Of a stretch of DNA of 21,024 nt, positions 14,637-21,024 are shown one piece after another. A program made the translations under genes and the position numbers. Location of the stretch: positions 1 through 21,024 of the forward strand of contig JAOMYS010000003.1 in assembly GCA_028372485.1 (NCBI GenBank). Direction: 5' to 3'. Position 1 is the stretch's first letter, and each line of letters begins with the position of its first letter. Under the pieces are notes generated by a model. The model was not told the origin of the DNA. It worked only from the letters and a program-made list of their open reading frames with translations, and ran no database searches. Source of the DNA: Rickettsiaceae bacterium (GTDB taxonomy: Bacteria > Pseudomonadota > Alphaproteobacteria > Rickettsiales > Rickettsiaceae).

Positions 14637-15513
14637 TTTTCAGTCCCATCAACTTAGATAACTCTTTATCAATCTTTTTCATTGTATCGCTATTTGCAGA
14701 TATCATAGGTAACTTTATGTCATTACTGCACAAATCCAGTTTTGAAGCCGCATATTTTACACCTATTGGATTACTCTCGTTAAAGATGCTAGAAATAAGC
14801 GGCATAAGCTTTTGCTGCAGGATAAGTGCATCTTGCACATTACCACTATGCCATAAACTGCTTAGTTTCTTACAAAGTTTTGGAGCAATATTAGAAAGTA
14901 CCGAAACCACTCCACTCCCACCGTTTGCACTATATGACAAAACGCTCGTATCATTGCCCGTAAAAAAATTAAACTCCTTATTCAGATGCGGTAATATTCT
15001 AAGAGGCTTTTCTATATCATCACTCGCATCTTTTACTGCAACTATCCTATTCAATCTTGCAAGCCTCAATAAAGTATCATCAGACATATCACATCCAGTC
15101 CTCGGAGGATGAATATAAACCATAACAGGCACTTTGCTTATATCATTAATTGCTCTAAAATGCTGGAATATTCCTTCTTGCTCTGGTTTAACATAATGTG
15201 GCATCGTCGCCATTATCCCATCTACACCTAAATCACATAACTTCTTAGTCTTCAAAGTTGCATCTATCGTACTAGTCGCAGTAAAACCTGCAATGATAGG
15301 TATATTCTTGCTACTATATTTTACAGAATGAGAAATTAATTCATAATAATCATTCTCGCTCAAGAGACTGCCCTCCCCTGTAGACCCCCCAACAACGACT
15401 GCATCTATAGCAGCTTCAATTTGCTTATCTAATAATTTCTCTAAAGAAGGAACATCTATTCCACCACGAAAAAATGGTGTAATTAAAGCAGTGAGTACGC
15501 CTTTAAATATCAT
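14629..15513 (-). CDS. dapA: 4-hydroxy-tetrahydrodipicolinate synthase
   Basis: This enzyme condenses pyruvate with aspartate semialdehyde in the first step specific to diaminopimelate and lysine, supplying peptidoglycan cross-link precursors. The 294 residues form a TIM barrel. The Schiff-base lysine is Lys161 (RIVAVKDAS), the proton-relay tyrosine Tyr133 and the substrate-binding arginine Arg138, at the same numbers as in E. coli. Two motifs are variant: GSTGEGS (43-49) instead of GTTGES, and YIHPPRTG (133-140) instead of the common YNVPSRTG. The first is familiar from rickettsial DapA, as far as I remember. It overlaps ilvE by 4 bases and smpB by 8. Other members of the DHDPS/NAL superfamily are possible but less likely given the intact triad. 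Confidence 0.9.
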   Translation of the reverse strand: MIFKGVLTALITPFFRGGIDVPSLEKLLDKQIEAAIDAVVVGGSTGEGSLLSENDYYELISHSVKYSSKNIPIIAGFTATSTIDATLKTKKLCDLGVDGIMATMPHYVKPEQEGIFQHFRAINDISKVPVMVYIHPPRTGCDMSDDTLLRLARLNRIVAVKDASDDIEKPLRILPHLNKEFNFFTGNDTSVLSYSANGGSGVVSVLSNIAPKLCKKLSSLWHSGNVQDALILQQKLMPLISSIFNESNPIGVKYAASKLDLCSNDIKLPMISANSDTMKKIDKELSKLMGLKNV

Positions 15514-16385
15514 AATTCTTTACCTACAATTCTTGCATATTCTTGTTGTAGTTTAGATGTAATAGAATTATTAGTAAATATAATTGACTCACCATCAACA
15601 TCTATTGACTGGACTCCTTTTATCTCTGATGCAGTACCTGTCATAAAACATGCATCATATAGCTTTATATCTTCTAATTTTATCCTCGCTTCCTGAACCC
15701 TCATCCCCATATTTTTTGCAATTTCTATCACTGTTTTACGTGTAATACCATTTAGAAAACGATCGGCAATAGGGGTTATTATCTCATTATCCTTACCGAA
15801 AAAAATATTTGTTGTGCTGCATTCTGCAAGGCAATCATCTTGATCTAACAGCAACGCATCATCATATCCTTTATCTTGTGCTAATTTTTGAGAAACAGAA
15901 AGCATCGCATAATGAGCAGAAGACTTGCTCTGCACAGGAATAGCATTCTCATTGATCTTTCTCCACGGACTAAGCAAGAGCCTAGTTCCATTTTTAAATT
16001 TAGGATTTGACTCATAAGCGATAATTAACAAATTGCTACTGAGTGATTTATTGTATACACCAAAAGTTTTTGAACTCCTCCAGATCAAAGGTCTTATATA
16101 TGCATTCTTCAAGCAGTTCTTTCTAAGAAGCTGATTCGTAGCATTGTTAATCTCATCAACTGAATAATTTACCTCTAGGTGCATATCTCTAGCAGACTGA
16201 CGCAAACGCTCTGTATGTTCAGTAAGTTTAAAAACTTTTCCGTCGTAGGCCCTTTCACCTTCAAAGACAGCGCCACCATAATGTAGGCTATGATTCATGA
16301 CATGAATATTAGCGTCATCCCATGGAATAATACGACCATTTATCCATATAAAATCCGCTAATTTTTCTGATAAAGCGAAATCCAT
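15510..16385 (-). CDS. ilvE: Class IV PLP-dependent aminotransferase, branched-chain type
   Basis: This fold-type IV aminotransferase of 291 residues resembles branched-chain amino acid aminotransferase. It has LHYGGAVFEGERAY (34-47) with the conserved FEG, and HTERLRQSARDM (57-68). The PLP lysine is expected at Lys154 (QSKSSAHYAML), in the place of the usual AKxGGNY. It also has ALLLDQDDCLAECSTTNIFF (177-196) with Glu188, LNGITRKTVIE and FMTGTASEI. The serine/alanine substitutions around the PLP lysine and the ECSTTN variant of the usual EGxxxN are notable. An AGGT Shine-Dalgarno lies 7 bases before the ATG. It leads a leftward cluster with dapA (4-base overlap). The natural substrate is uncertain: branched-chain amino acids, or a D-amino acid for the cell wall. 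Confidence 0.82.
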   Translation of the reverse strand: MDFALSEKLADFIWINGRIIPWDDANIHVMNHSLHYGGAVFEGERAYDGKVFKLTEHTERLRQSARDMHLEVNYSVDEINNATNQLLRKNCLKNAYIRPLIWRSSKTFGVYNKSLSSNLLIIAYESNPKFKNGTRLLLSPWRKINENAIPVQSKSSAHYAMLSVSQKLAQDKGYDDALLLDQDDCLAECSTTNIFFGKDNEIITPIADRFLNGITRKTVIEIAKNMGMRVQEARIKLEDIKLYDACFMTGTASEIKGVQSIDVDGESIIFTNNSITSKLQQEYARIVGKEL

Positions 16386-16401
16386 AGTTTTTACCTAAAA
16401 A

Positions 16402-16429
16402 TTGTTTCTTAAAACATACAAGATATAGT
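16402..16429 (+). promoter_or_regulatory. Candidate promoter of the ompR-envZ cluster
   Basis: TTGTTT (16402-16407) and TATAGT (16424-16429) are 16 bases apart on the plus strand, in the 77-base gap between the divergent genes ilvE and ompR. The start of transcription would be about 27 bases before the ompR ATG. Confidence 0.4.
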
Positions 16430-16440
16430 AATATGTGCAA
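16413..16440 (-). promoter_or_regulatory. Candidate promoter of the ilvE-dapA-smpB cluster
   Basis: On the minus strand TTGCAC (16440-16435) and TATGTT (16418-16413) are 16 bases apart. It overlaps the candidate ompR promoter, so the two transcripts could interfere or share a regulator. Confidence 0.35.
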
Positions 16441-16462
16441 TTAAACTTATGAGAATATTTTT

Positions 16463-17137
16463 ATGACGAACAAACCTCATATTCTGATAGTGGACGATGA
16501 TAACAGAATATTAAAACTTCTAAAAAAGTTTCTCTCTCAAAATGATTTTTTAGTTTCAACTTCAAAATCATCTAGCGAAGCTCTTGAGTTACTTGCTAAT
16601 TTTACCTATGATTTGATAATTCTCGATGTCATGATGCCAGAGGTTACAGGCCTTGAATTTGCTACTAAAATTAAAGATTCTGGCTCTGCTATGCCAATTG
16701 TCATGCTAACTGCATTATCTGAACCTGAAGATAGGGTAAGAGGATTAGAATCAGGAGCAAATGATTATATGACAAAACCATTTGAACCACGTGAATTATT
16801 GCTTAGAATTAACAACCTAATCAATTCACATAATTCATATAAGAAGCAGCAGCAGCTAGTAAGATTAGGTAATAATAGTTACAATACAGAAACGAAGGAA
16901 TTATCTAAAAATGACGAAATCATCAAGCTTAGCTCTTCTGAGGAAAACTTGTTAGACGTTTTAATAAAGTTAGATAATGAAGTTATCACGCGGGAAGAAT
17001 TATCTAAAAAAATGGGAATTAACCCACGCTCAATAGATGTACAGATTACACGCCTTAGAGGTAAAATTGAGCCAGACCCTAAGACACCTCAAATCCTAAA
17101 AACCGTAAGAAATAAAGGATATGTTTTACATACTTAA
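16463..17137 (+). CDS. ompR: OmpR-family response regulator
   Basis: This two-component transcription factor of 224 residues has a receiver domain at 1-120, with the acidic pair Asp11-Asp12, the phospho-acceptor Asp55 (IILDVMMPE), Thr83 (MLTA) and Lys105 (MTKPFEP). A short linker follows, then a winged-helix DNA-binding domain at about 130-224 that includes INPRSIDVQITRLRGKIEPD and the terminal VRNKGYVLHT. All phosphorylation residues are intact. The sensor kinase gene overlaps its end by 17 bases, so the pair is co-translated. The EnvZ/OmpR name follows from the pairing and domain type; the target genes are unknown, although the adjacent envelope genes are candidates. Confidence 0.9.
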   Translation: MTNKPHILIVDDDNRILKLLKKFLSQNDFLVSTSKSSSEALELLANFTYDLIILDVMMPEVTGLEFATKIKDSGSAMPIVMLTALSEPEDRVRGLESGANDYMTKPFEPRELLLRINNLINSHNSYKKQQQLVRLGNNSYNTETKELSKNDEIIKLSSSEENLLDVLIKLDNEVITREELSKKMGINPRSIDVQITRLRGKIEPDPKTPQILKTVRNKGYVLHT

Positions 17138-18437
17138 CTACCTTAAGAGAAAACTCTTTCCAACGAGTTTACTCCCAAGGTTCATATTAATAATTGTAAT
17201 ACCGATTCTTATAGGCCAGTTACTTGCTGTCTATTTATTTTATCAACGTCATTGGTATAATGTTGCTCACCATACCAGTGAATTACTTACAAAAGAGATT
17301 TCATCACTTATAGAACGCAAAGACTATGATAAAACTCCACAGAAAAAAAATATATATCTCAATCTTCAATATGAGTTCATACCAAACTCAGAGCTTCCTA
17401 GTTTAAAGAAAAAACGCATATATACTGAAGAATTAGAAATTTTCAGGAAAGCATTAAATAAAGAAATTCATCAAAAAAATATAGTATCTTTAGATAAAAA
17501 TGGCTCTGTTAAGCTATATATTGAAATTAATAATGATATCTTACAAATCAAATTGCCATCAAAATCCCTTATCACTCCTACTACATACATATTTGTGTTA
17601 TGGATTATTCTTCTTACTATATTACTACTTTCAATTTCTCTGATTTTTTCAAAAAATCAAATCAAATCTATAATCGATCTTGCAAATGCCGCACAAAGCT
17701 ATGGGCGTGGAGATAAAACATACTCATATACCCCATCCGGGGCAAAAGAAATAAGATATGCTGGTCTTGCATTTCTGAAAATGAAAGATAGGATCGAACG
17801 TCAAGTTACAAAACGCACTCAGATGCTTGCAATGATTTCACATGACTTAAAAACCCCCTTAACTCGCATGAAGCTTCAAGTAGAATTGATGGAAAACTCG
17901 GAAGAAAAAGAAGAACTAAGTTACGATATCAAAACTATGCAGCACATGATTGAATCATATCTTGGATTTGCAAAAGGAGAAGGTGGAGAAGAATTTAAGA
18001 AAATAAAATTCAATCAATGGATTAAGGAATATATTCAAAATAGATGGGCAAATAATGATATATCAATCAATTTAGCTCAAAATGACATTTACATCCAAAT
18101 AAAACAACATTCCTTTGAACGTGCAATAACGAATCTAATTGATAATGCGTTTAAATATGCAACGAAAGTAAAAATTTCTTTATACTCTCTTGACAACAGC
18201 TCTTATCTTATCATAGAAGATAACGGTTCTGGAATAAAAAAGGAAAATAGAAAATTAGTATTTAAACCGTTTTACAGAGAGGATTCTGCAAGATCTTTAG
18301 ACCACTGTACAAGTGTAGGTCTTGGACTCGCCATCACTAAAGAAATTATTATTAATCATAACGGAACAATTACATTAGAAGATAGCAAAGAGCTAAAAGG
18401 ATTGCTTGCAAAGATTCAAATGCCTATGGCTAAATAA
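17121..18437 (+). CDS. envZ: EnvZ-type sensor histidine kinase
   Basis: This inner-membrane sensor of 438 residues has a first membrane segment at about 18-41, a periplasmic part of roughly 110 residues (about 42-153) rich in Lys and Glu, and a second segment at about 154-176. A HAMP-like linker follows (177-230). The dimerisation helix carries the phospho-acceptor His241 in MISHDLKTPLTRMKLQ. The ATPase part has the N box (RAITNLIDNAFKYA), the G1 box (IIEDNGSGIKKEN), the F box (FKPFYRED) and the G2 box (GLGLAI). All catalytic boxes are present. The start overlaps the ompR coding region by 17 bases. uppS begins 17 bases after its stop, so it appears to be part of one long transcript with envelope genes. 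Confidence 0.9.
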   Translation: MFYILNYLKRKLFPTSLLPRFILIIVIPILIGQLLAVYLFYQRHWYNVAHHTSELLTKEISSLIERKDYDKTPQKKNIYLNLQYEFIPNSELPSLKKKRIYTEELEIFRKALNKEIHQKNIVSLDKNGSVKLYIEINNDILQIKLPSKSLITPTTYIFVLWIILLTILLLSISLIFSKNQIKSIIDLANAAQSYGRGDKTYSYTPSGAKEIRYAGLAFLKMKDRIERQVTKRTQMLAMISHDLKTPLTRMKLQVELMENSEEKEELSYDIKTMQHMIESYLGFAKGEGGEEFKKIKFNQWIKEYIQNRWANNDISINLAQNDIYIQIKQHSFERAITNLIDNAFKYATKVKISLYSLDNSSYLIIEDNGSGIKKENRKLVFKPFYREDSARSLDHCTSVGLGLAITKEIIINHNGTITLEDSKELKGLLAKIQMPMAK

Positions 18438-18454
18438 ATATAAAAGGATATAAA

Positions 18455-19141
18455 ATGACAAAAAATAACTTGCATCATCTAGCAATCATAATGGATGGCA
18501 ATGCCAGATGGGCCAAACAAAACGGAAAAACAAAGGCAGAGGGGCATAAGCAAGGCGCAAAAACCATTAAAACCCTACTTCCTTCTGCGTCAAAGCTAGG
18601 TATAGAATATCTCACTTTATATGCTTTCTCGTCAGAAAATTGGCAAAGACCAAAAAGCGAAGTGCTACTTCTACTTAAACTCCTTAGCACTTATATAGAT
18701 TCTACAAAAGATCAGCTTATAGAGCATAATATAAGATTAAAAATAGTAGGCAAATTAGATATGCTATCAGATTCGTTACTTGCAAAAATTAATGAGGTAG
18801 TAGATCTAACAAAGAATAATAGCAAAATGACTTTAGCAATCGCTTTTAGCTATGGCAGTAGGATGGAGATAATAGATGCATGTCAAAAAATCATAGATTC
18901 TGGTAATAAATCTATTGACCAGGATGAATTTGGAAATTTCCTATACGACCCAGAAATGCCAGATGTTGACCTACTAATTCGTACAAGTGGCGTTCATAGG
19001 CTAAGTAATTTTCTGCTTTGGCAGGCTGCATATGCCGAATTATATTTTACAGATAAATTATGGCCAGACTTCAATGAAAATGACTTAAAAGAAGCCGTAG
19101 AAGATTATTCTAATAGAAAAAGGACTTTCGGTGTTAGGTAA
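18455..19141 (+). CDS. uppS: Isoprenyl (undecaprenyl) diphosphate synthase
   Basis: This is the cis-prenyltransferase that builds the C55 lipid carrier for cell wall precursors. Its 228 residues are slightly below the usual 240-250. It shows HLAIIMDGNARWA (8-20) with catalytic Asp14, AEGHKQGAKT (28-37), LYAFSSENWQRP (55-66) and DLLIRTSG (172-179), followed by HRLSNFLLWQAAYAELYF (181-198) with the metal-binding Glu195. Two conserved spots differ: Val180 replaces the usual Glu (RTSGV rather than RTGGE), and FSYGSR (131-136) replaces xNYGGR. An AGGA Shine-Dalgarno lies 6 bases before the ATG. cdsA overlaps its end by 11 bases. The chain length of the product cannot be told from sequence alone. 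Confidence 0.94.
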   Translation: MTKNNLHHLAIIMDGNARWAKQNGKTKAEGHKQGAKTIKTLLPSASKLGIEYLTLYAFSSENWQRPKSEVLLLLKLLSTYIDSTKDQLIEHNIRLKIVGKLDMLSDSLLAKINEVVDLTKNNSKMTLAIAFSYGSRMEIIDACQKIIDSGNKSIDQDEFGNFLYDPEMPDVDLLIRTSGVHRLSNFLLWQAAYAELYFTDKLWPDFNENDLKEAVEDYSNRKRTFGVR

Positions 19142-19820
19142 TAAAAAAATAACAATAAAGAGTAATATTGCAGTTAGATCAATTTCTGGCCTTGTAATAG
19201 CAACTTTGTTTATATTTGGAATCTTTTTTTATAGACCATTCTTTTACATATTGCTCTACTTAATATCAGCATTCATGCTTTCAGAATGGCATGATATTGC
19301 AAAACATAATACTTCAAAACTCCTATCCAATATAGCTGGCTATCTATTGATTCCTCTCTCTATATCATCTCTCATGTTTATGTCATATATAGATCATACA
19401 GGTTGGTTACTCTTATCCTTTTTCGCAATATTATGGAGCGTAGATATTATGGCAATGTGTGGTGGAAAACTAGCAAAAGGAGCGAAGCTTGCACCAAAGC
19501 TTAGCCCCAATAAAACTATAAGCGGTTTAATTATTGGAGTAACTTCTGGAGCAATTACGATAAATTTACTAACATTATTACCAATGTATCAAATTAATTT
19601 AGTACCGTTTAATATAAAATCAAAAATAATACTAACTATACTTGCTTGCATAGTTGGAATCACAGCGCAATTAAGTGACCTCCTGATATCTTATTTTAAA
19701 AGAAAAGCTCACATCAAAGATAGTGGTAATATTATCCCAGGGCATGGAGGAATCTTAGATAGATTCGACAGTATAATATTAACCTCTCCTTTGATTGTGC
19801 TATGTTTCAAATTTTGTTAG
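19131..19820 (+). CDS. cdsA: Phosphatidate cytidylyltransferase
   Basis: This integral membrane enzyme makes CDP-diacylglycerol from phosphatidic acid and CTP, the branch point of phospholipid synthesis. The 229 residues are shorter than E. coli CdsA (285), mainly at the N-terminus, with about six hydrophobic segments. The CdsA signature is complete at 187-213: SYFKRKAHIKDSG, then PGHGGILDRFD with His205, Asp210 and Asp213. The start is GTG at 19131, inside the last codons of uppS, and is supported by AAGGA 6 bases upstream; an ATG start would lose the beginning of the first hydrophobic region. In many proteobacteria cdsA is followed by dxr and rseP; here ftsB follows instead. Confidence 0.93.
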   Translation: MLGNKKITIKSNIAVRSISGLVIATLFIFGIFFYRPFFYILLYLISAFMLSEWHDIAKHNTSKLLSNIAGYLLIPLSISSLMFMSYIDHTGWLLLSFFAILWSVDIMAMCGGKLAKGAKLAPKLSPNKTISGLIIGVTSGAITINLLTLLPMYQINLVPFNIKSKIILTILACIVGITAQLSDLLISYFKRKAHIKDSGNIIPGHGGILDRFDSIILTSPLIVLCFKFC

Positions 19821-19856
19821 TAATTTATACCAAATTGTAGTACCGTCAACTACATT

Positions 19857-20207
19857 ATGGTAGTACGTGAGAACATATTTACTAGAAAAGTAGTGCTGAA
19901 TGCTGTAGTCTTCTTAATGCTATTGTACTTTGCATTTCATTCTATTTACGGTGAAAGAGGCATTGTAGCTTATTTTAAGTTGCAAAGTGAACTTGAAAAT
20001 TCGCACAAAACCTTGGAGTTACTGCGTGCCGAAAGGCTGCATATTGAAAACAAAACAAAACTCCTTCGCCCTGGATCTTTAGATAGAGATATGCTAGATG
20101 AAAAGGCCAGAAATGTTTTAGGTTTCTCAAAGCCCAAAGAGATGGTATTTAAAACACCTACAAATCAGATAGAAAAGCAAGCAGAAGATAAGAAAATAGG
20201 AAAGTAG
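19857..20207 (+). CDS. ftsB: FtsB/DivIC-type septum formation initiator
   Basis: This single-pass inner-membrane division protein of 116 residues has a short cytoplasmic N-terminus, a membrane segment at about 13-32 (LNAVVFLMLLYFAFHSIYG) and a coiled coil at about 38-66 with leucine-rich heptads. Then comes LLRPGSLDRDMLDEKARNVLGF, the conserved block of the family, followed by a Lys-rich tail. The partner proteins would be FtsL and FtsQ, which are not here. The ATG is 36 bases after cdsA; no good Shine-Dalgarno is visible. In many proteobacteria ftsB lies next to eno; its place in a lipid synthesis operon before rnd is notable. Its stop codon lies just before the presumed rnd start. Confidence 0.87.
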   Translation: MVVRENIFTRKVVLNAVVFLMLLYFAFHSIYGERGIVAYFKLQSELENSHKTLELLRAERLHIENKTKLLRPGSLDRDMLDEKARNVLGFSKPKEMVFKTPTNQIEKQAEDKKIGK

Positions 20208-20211
20208 AGGG
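20206..20211 (+). promoter_or_regulatory. Shine-Dalgarno for rnd before an ATC codon
   Basis: AGAGGG overlaps the ftsB stop (20205-20207) and lies 4 bases before an ATC codon at 20216. It supports initiation there instead of at the ATG at 20294. Confidence 0.55.
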
Positions 20212-20215
20212 TACT

Positions 20216-20833
20216 ATCAAAACTACATTATATCATAATGACCTGCCAGATGGCTTCCATATATCTGGTGATGTTGCCGTTGACACAGAAACTATGGGAC
20301 TGCAGCTGCACCGCGATAGGCTGTGCGTTGTTCAATTTAGCAATGGGGATGGTGAATCATACTTAGTACAATTTGATGGATCTTGCTATAAAGCTCCAAA
20401 TTTAAAAAAGTTGCTTTTAGATCAAAATAGGACAAAGATATTTCATTATGCTAGGTTTGATCTAGCATCTATCAAGAAATATCTGAATATCGAATTATCC
20501 AATATCTTTTGTACCAAAATCGCATCTAGGTTAGTACGTACTTACACAGATCGCCACGGTTTAAAAGACCTATGCAGAGAATTATTAGATATCACAATAT
20601 CAAAACAGCAACAATCCTCATATTGGGGAGCATCTGAGCTATCATCTGACCAAAAAGAGTACGCGGCTAAAGATGTAATATATCTTCACTCCTTAAGAGC
20701 AATTCTCATAGAAAGATTGGTAGATTTAGATAGGAAAGAAATTGCACAGAAATTATTCGATTTCCTCCCAACAAGAGCTAACCTTGACTTAGTCGGATGG
20801 AATGATATAGATATATTCTCACACGGAAGTTAA
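20216..20833 (+). CDS. rnd: Ribonuclease D-like 3'-5' exonuclease, probable ATC start
   Basis: This DEDDy exonuclease processes the 3' ends of tRNA and other small RNAs. The first ATG (20294) comes after the catalytic DTE motif and would give an enzyme of 179 residues lacking motif I. Reading the same frame upstream gives KTTLYHNDLPDGFHISGDVA and then DTETMGL, the expected N-terminus, but there is no ATG, GTG or TTG before the in-frame stop at 20189-20191. ATC at 20216 behind AGAGGG is the best start, giving 205 residues. Motifs: Asp23 and Glu25 (motif I), Asp82 (HYARFD, motif II), Tyr149 and Asp153 (YAAKD, motif III). HRDC domains of the large E. coli RNase D are absent, as in short alphaproteobacterial forms. 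It follows ftsB with the ribosome site overlapping the ftsB stop. An assembly error at the start codon is the main alternative. Confidence 0.88.
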   Translation: MKTTLYHNDLPDGFHISGDVAVDTETMGLQLHRDRLCVVQFSNGDGESYLVQFDGSCYKAPNLKKLLLDQNRTKIFHYARFDLASIKKYLNIELSNIFCTKIASRLVRTYTDRHGLKDLCRELLDITISKQQQSSYWGASELSSDQKEYAAKDVIYLHSLRAILIERLVDLDRKEIAQKLFDFLPTRANLDLVGWNDIDIFSHGS

Positions 20834-20912
20834 ATTATATATCCCACCTTGTCTAGTAAATTGGAGTATCCTGCCAACATATCACTCCGTAAGTAGCCTT
20901 TTCAGCCGCGCT

Positions 20913-20954
20913 GTCTTTCCGTAAGCGACCGCTAAGGAAGCTATACGGAATCTC
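20913..20954 (+). repeat. Type B palindromic repeat (B5)
   Basis: The arms tttccgta (20916-20923) and tacggaat (20944-20951) pair over seven of eight bases. The body agcgaccgctaaggaagct is typical of the type. It lies 80 bases after rnd and 12 bases before A5, in the mirror image of the A1-B1 and A2-B2 arrangement. Confidence 0.85.
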
Positions 20955-20966
20955 ATATCGGTAAAA

Positions 20967-21024
20967 TCAACCTTCTATGCTCTAGAGATCTCGTATAACT
21001 CATTAAAAAACTCGTTTACGAGAT
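20967..21024 (-). repeat. Type A palindromic repeat cut by the window edge (A5)
   Basis: It starts tcaacct, runs through tctagagatctcgtataac and ends at the right arm tacgagat (21017-21024). The partner arm atctcgta is at 20988-20995. The terminal GAC and AGGTTGA expected from A1 would lie beyond the window. Confidence 0.8.

Noticed and set aside
20294..20833. RNase D-like protein starting at the first ATG
   Set aside because: It would lack the catalytic DTE that is encoded in frame immediately upstream.

Overview
The window reads as a chromosomal segment of an AT-rich, obligately intracellular alphaproteobacterium, most likely of the order Rickettsiales. I base this on the rickettsial flavour of several proteins (a GltX with HIGN and KISKR boxes and an RMDDTD motif, a DapA with the GSTGEGS variant, a ProP-like MFS carrier, a short CdsA and a short RNase D), the low GC content, and long intergenic gaps holding short palindromic repeats. 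The assignment is from remembered family features, not a database search; genus cannot be fixed.

Layout. (1) 1-566: the start of an unrecognised minus-strand gene and a gene-free regulatory gap. (2) 567-4376: pccB, a small cold-shock gene and pccA, encoding both subunits of propionyl-CoA carboxylase. (3) 4377-4882: a repeat-filled gap. (4) 4883-6468: ruvA-ruvB (Holliday junction branch migration), read leftward. (5) 6553-9217: an MFS transporter and gltX, rightward. (6) 9218-9469: repeats. (7) 9470-12043: a large AsmA-like envelope protein, leftward, divergent from rimM (12133-12630). (8) 12631-12786: a repeat. (9) 12787-16385: a leftward cluster ilvE-dapA-smpB, a repeat gap, then sppA and a small HU/IHF-type protein. 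(10) 16463-20833: a rightward, tightly packed envelope cluster ompR-envZ-uppS-cdsA-ftsB-rnd. (11) 20834-21024: repeats running off the edge.

How the genes fit together. A large part of the window serves the cell envelope: undecaprenyl diphosphate (uppS), CDP-diacylglycerol (cdsA), septum assembly (ftsB), dihydrodipicolinate for diaminopimelate (dapA), an AsmA-like protein, an envelope protease (sppA) and an EnvZ/OmpR-type two-component system at the head of the lipid/division cluster. The rest is housekeeping: recombination, translation (gltX, rimM, smpB), propionyl-CoA use, and RNA processing.

The most unusual structure is a family of modular palindromic repeats (types A, B and C here). Different types keep an 8-bp stem through compensatory changes, the same unpaired A on one arm, and the same GTCAT / GATCTC termini. 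They fill all three convergent gene junctions in the window and are absent from the three divergent ones. The second notable feature is rnd, whose catalytic DxE motif lies upstream of the first ATG, with only an ATC codon behind a good Shine-Dalgarno sequence available as a start. I see no rRNA, tRNA, CRISPR array, insertion sequence or prophage, and no convincing new defence or metabolic system.
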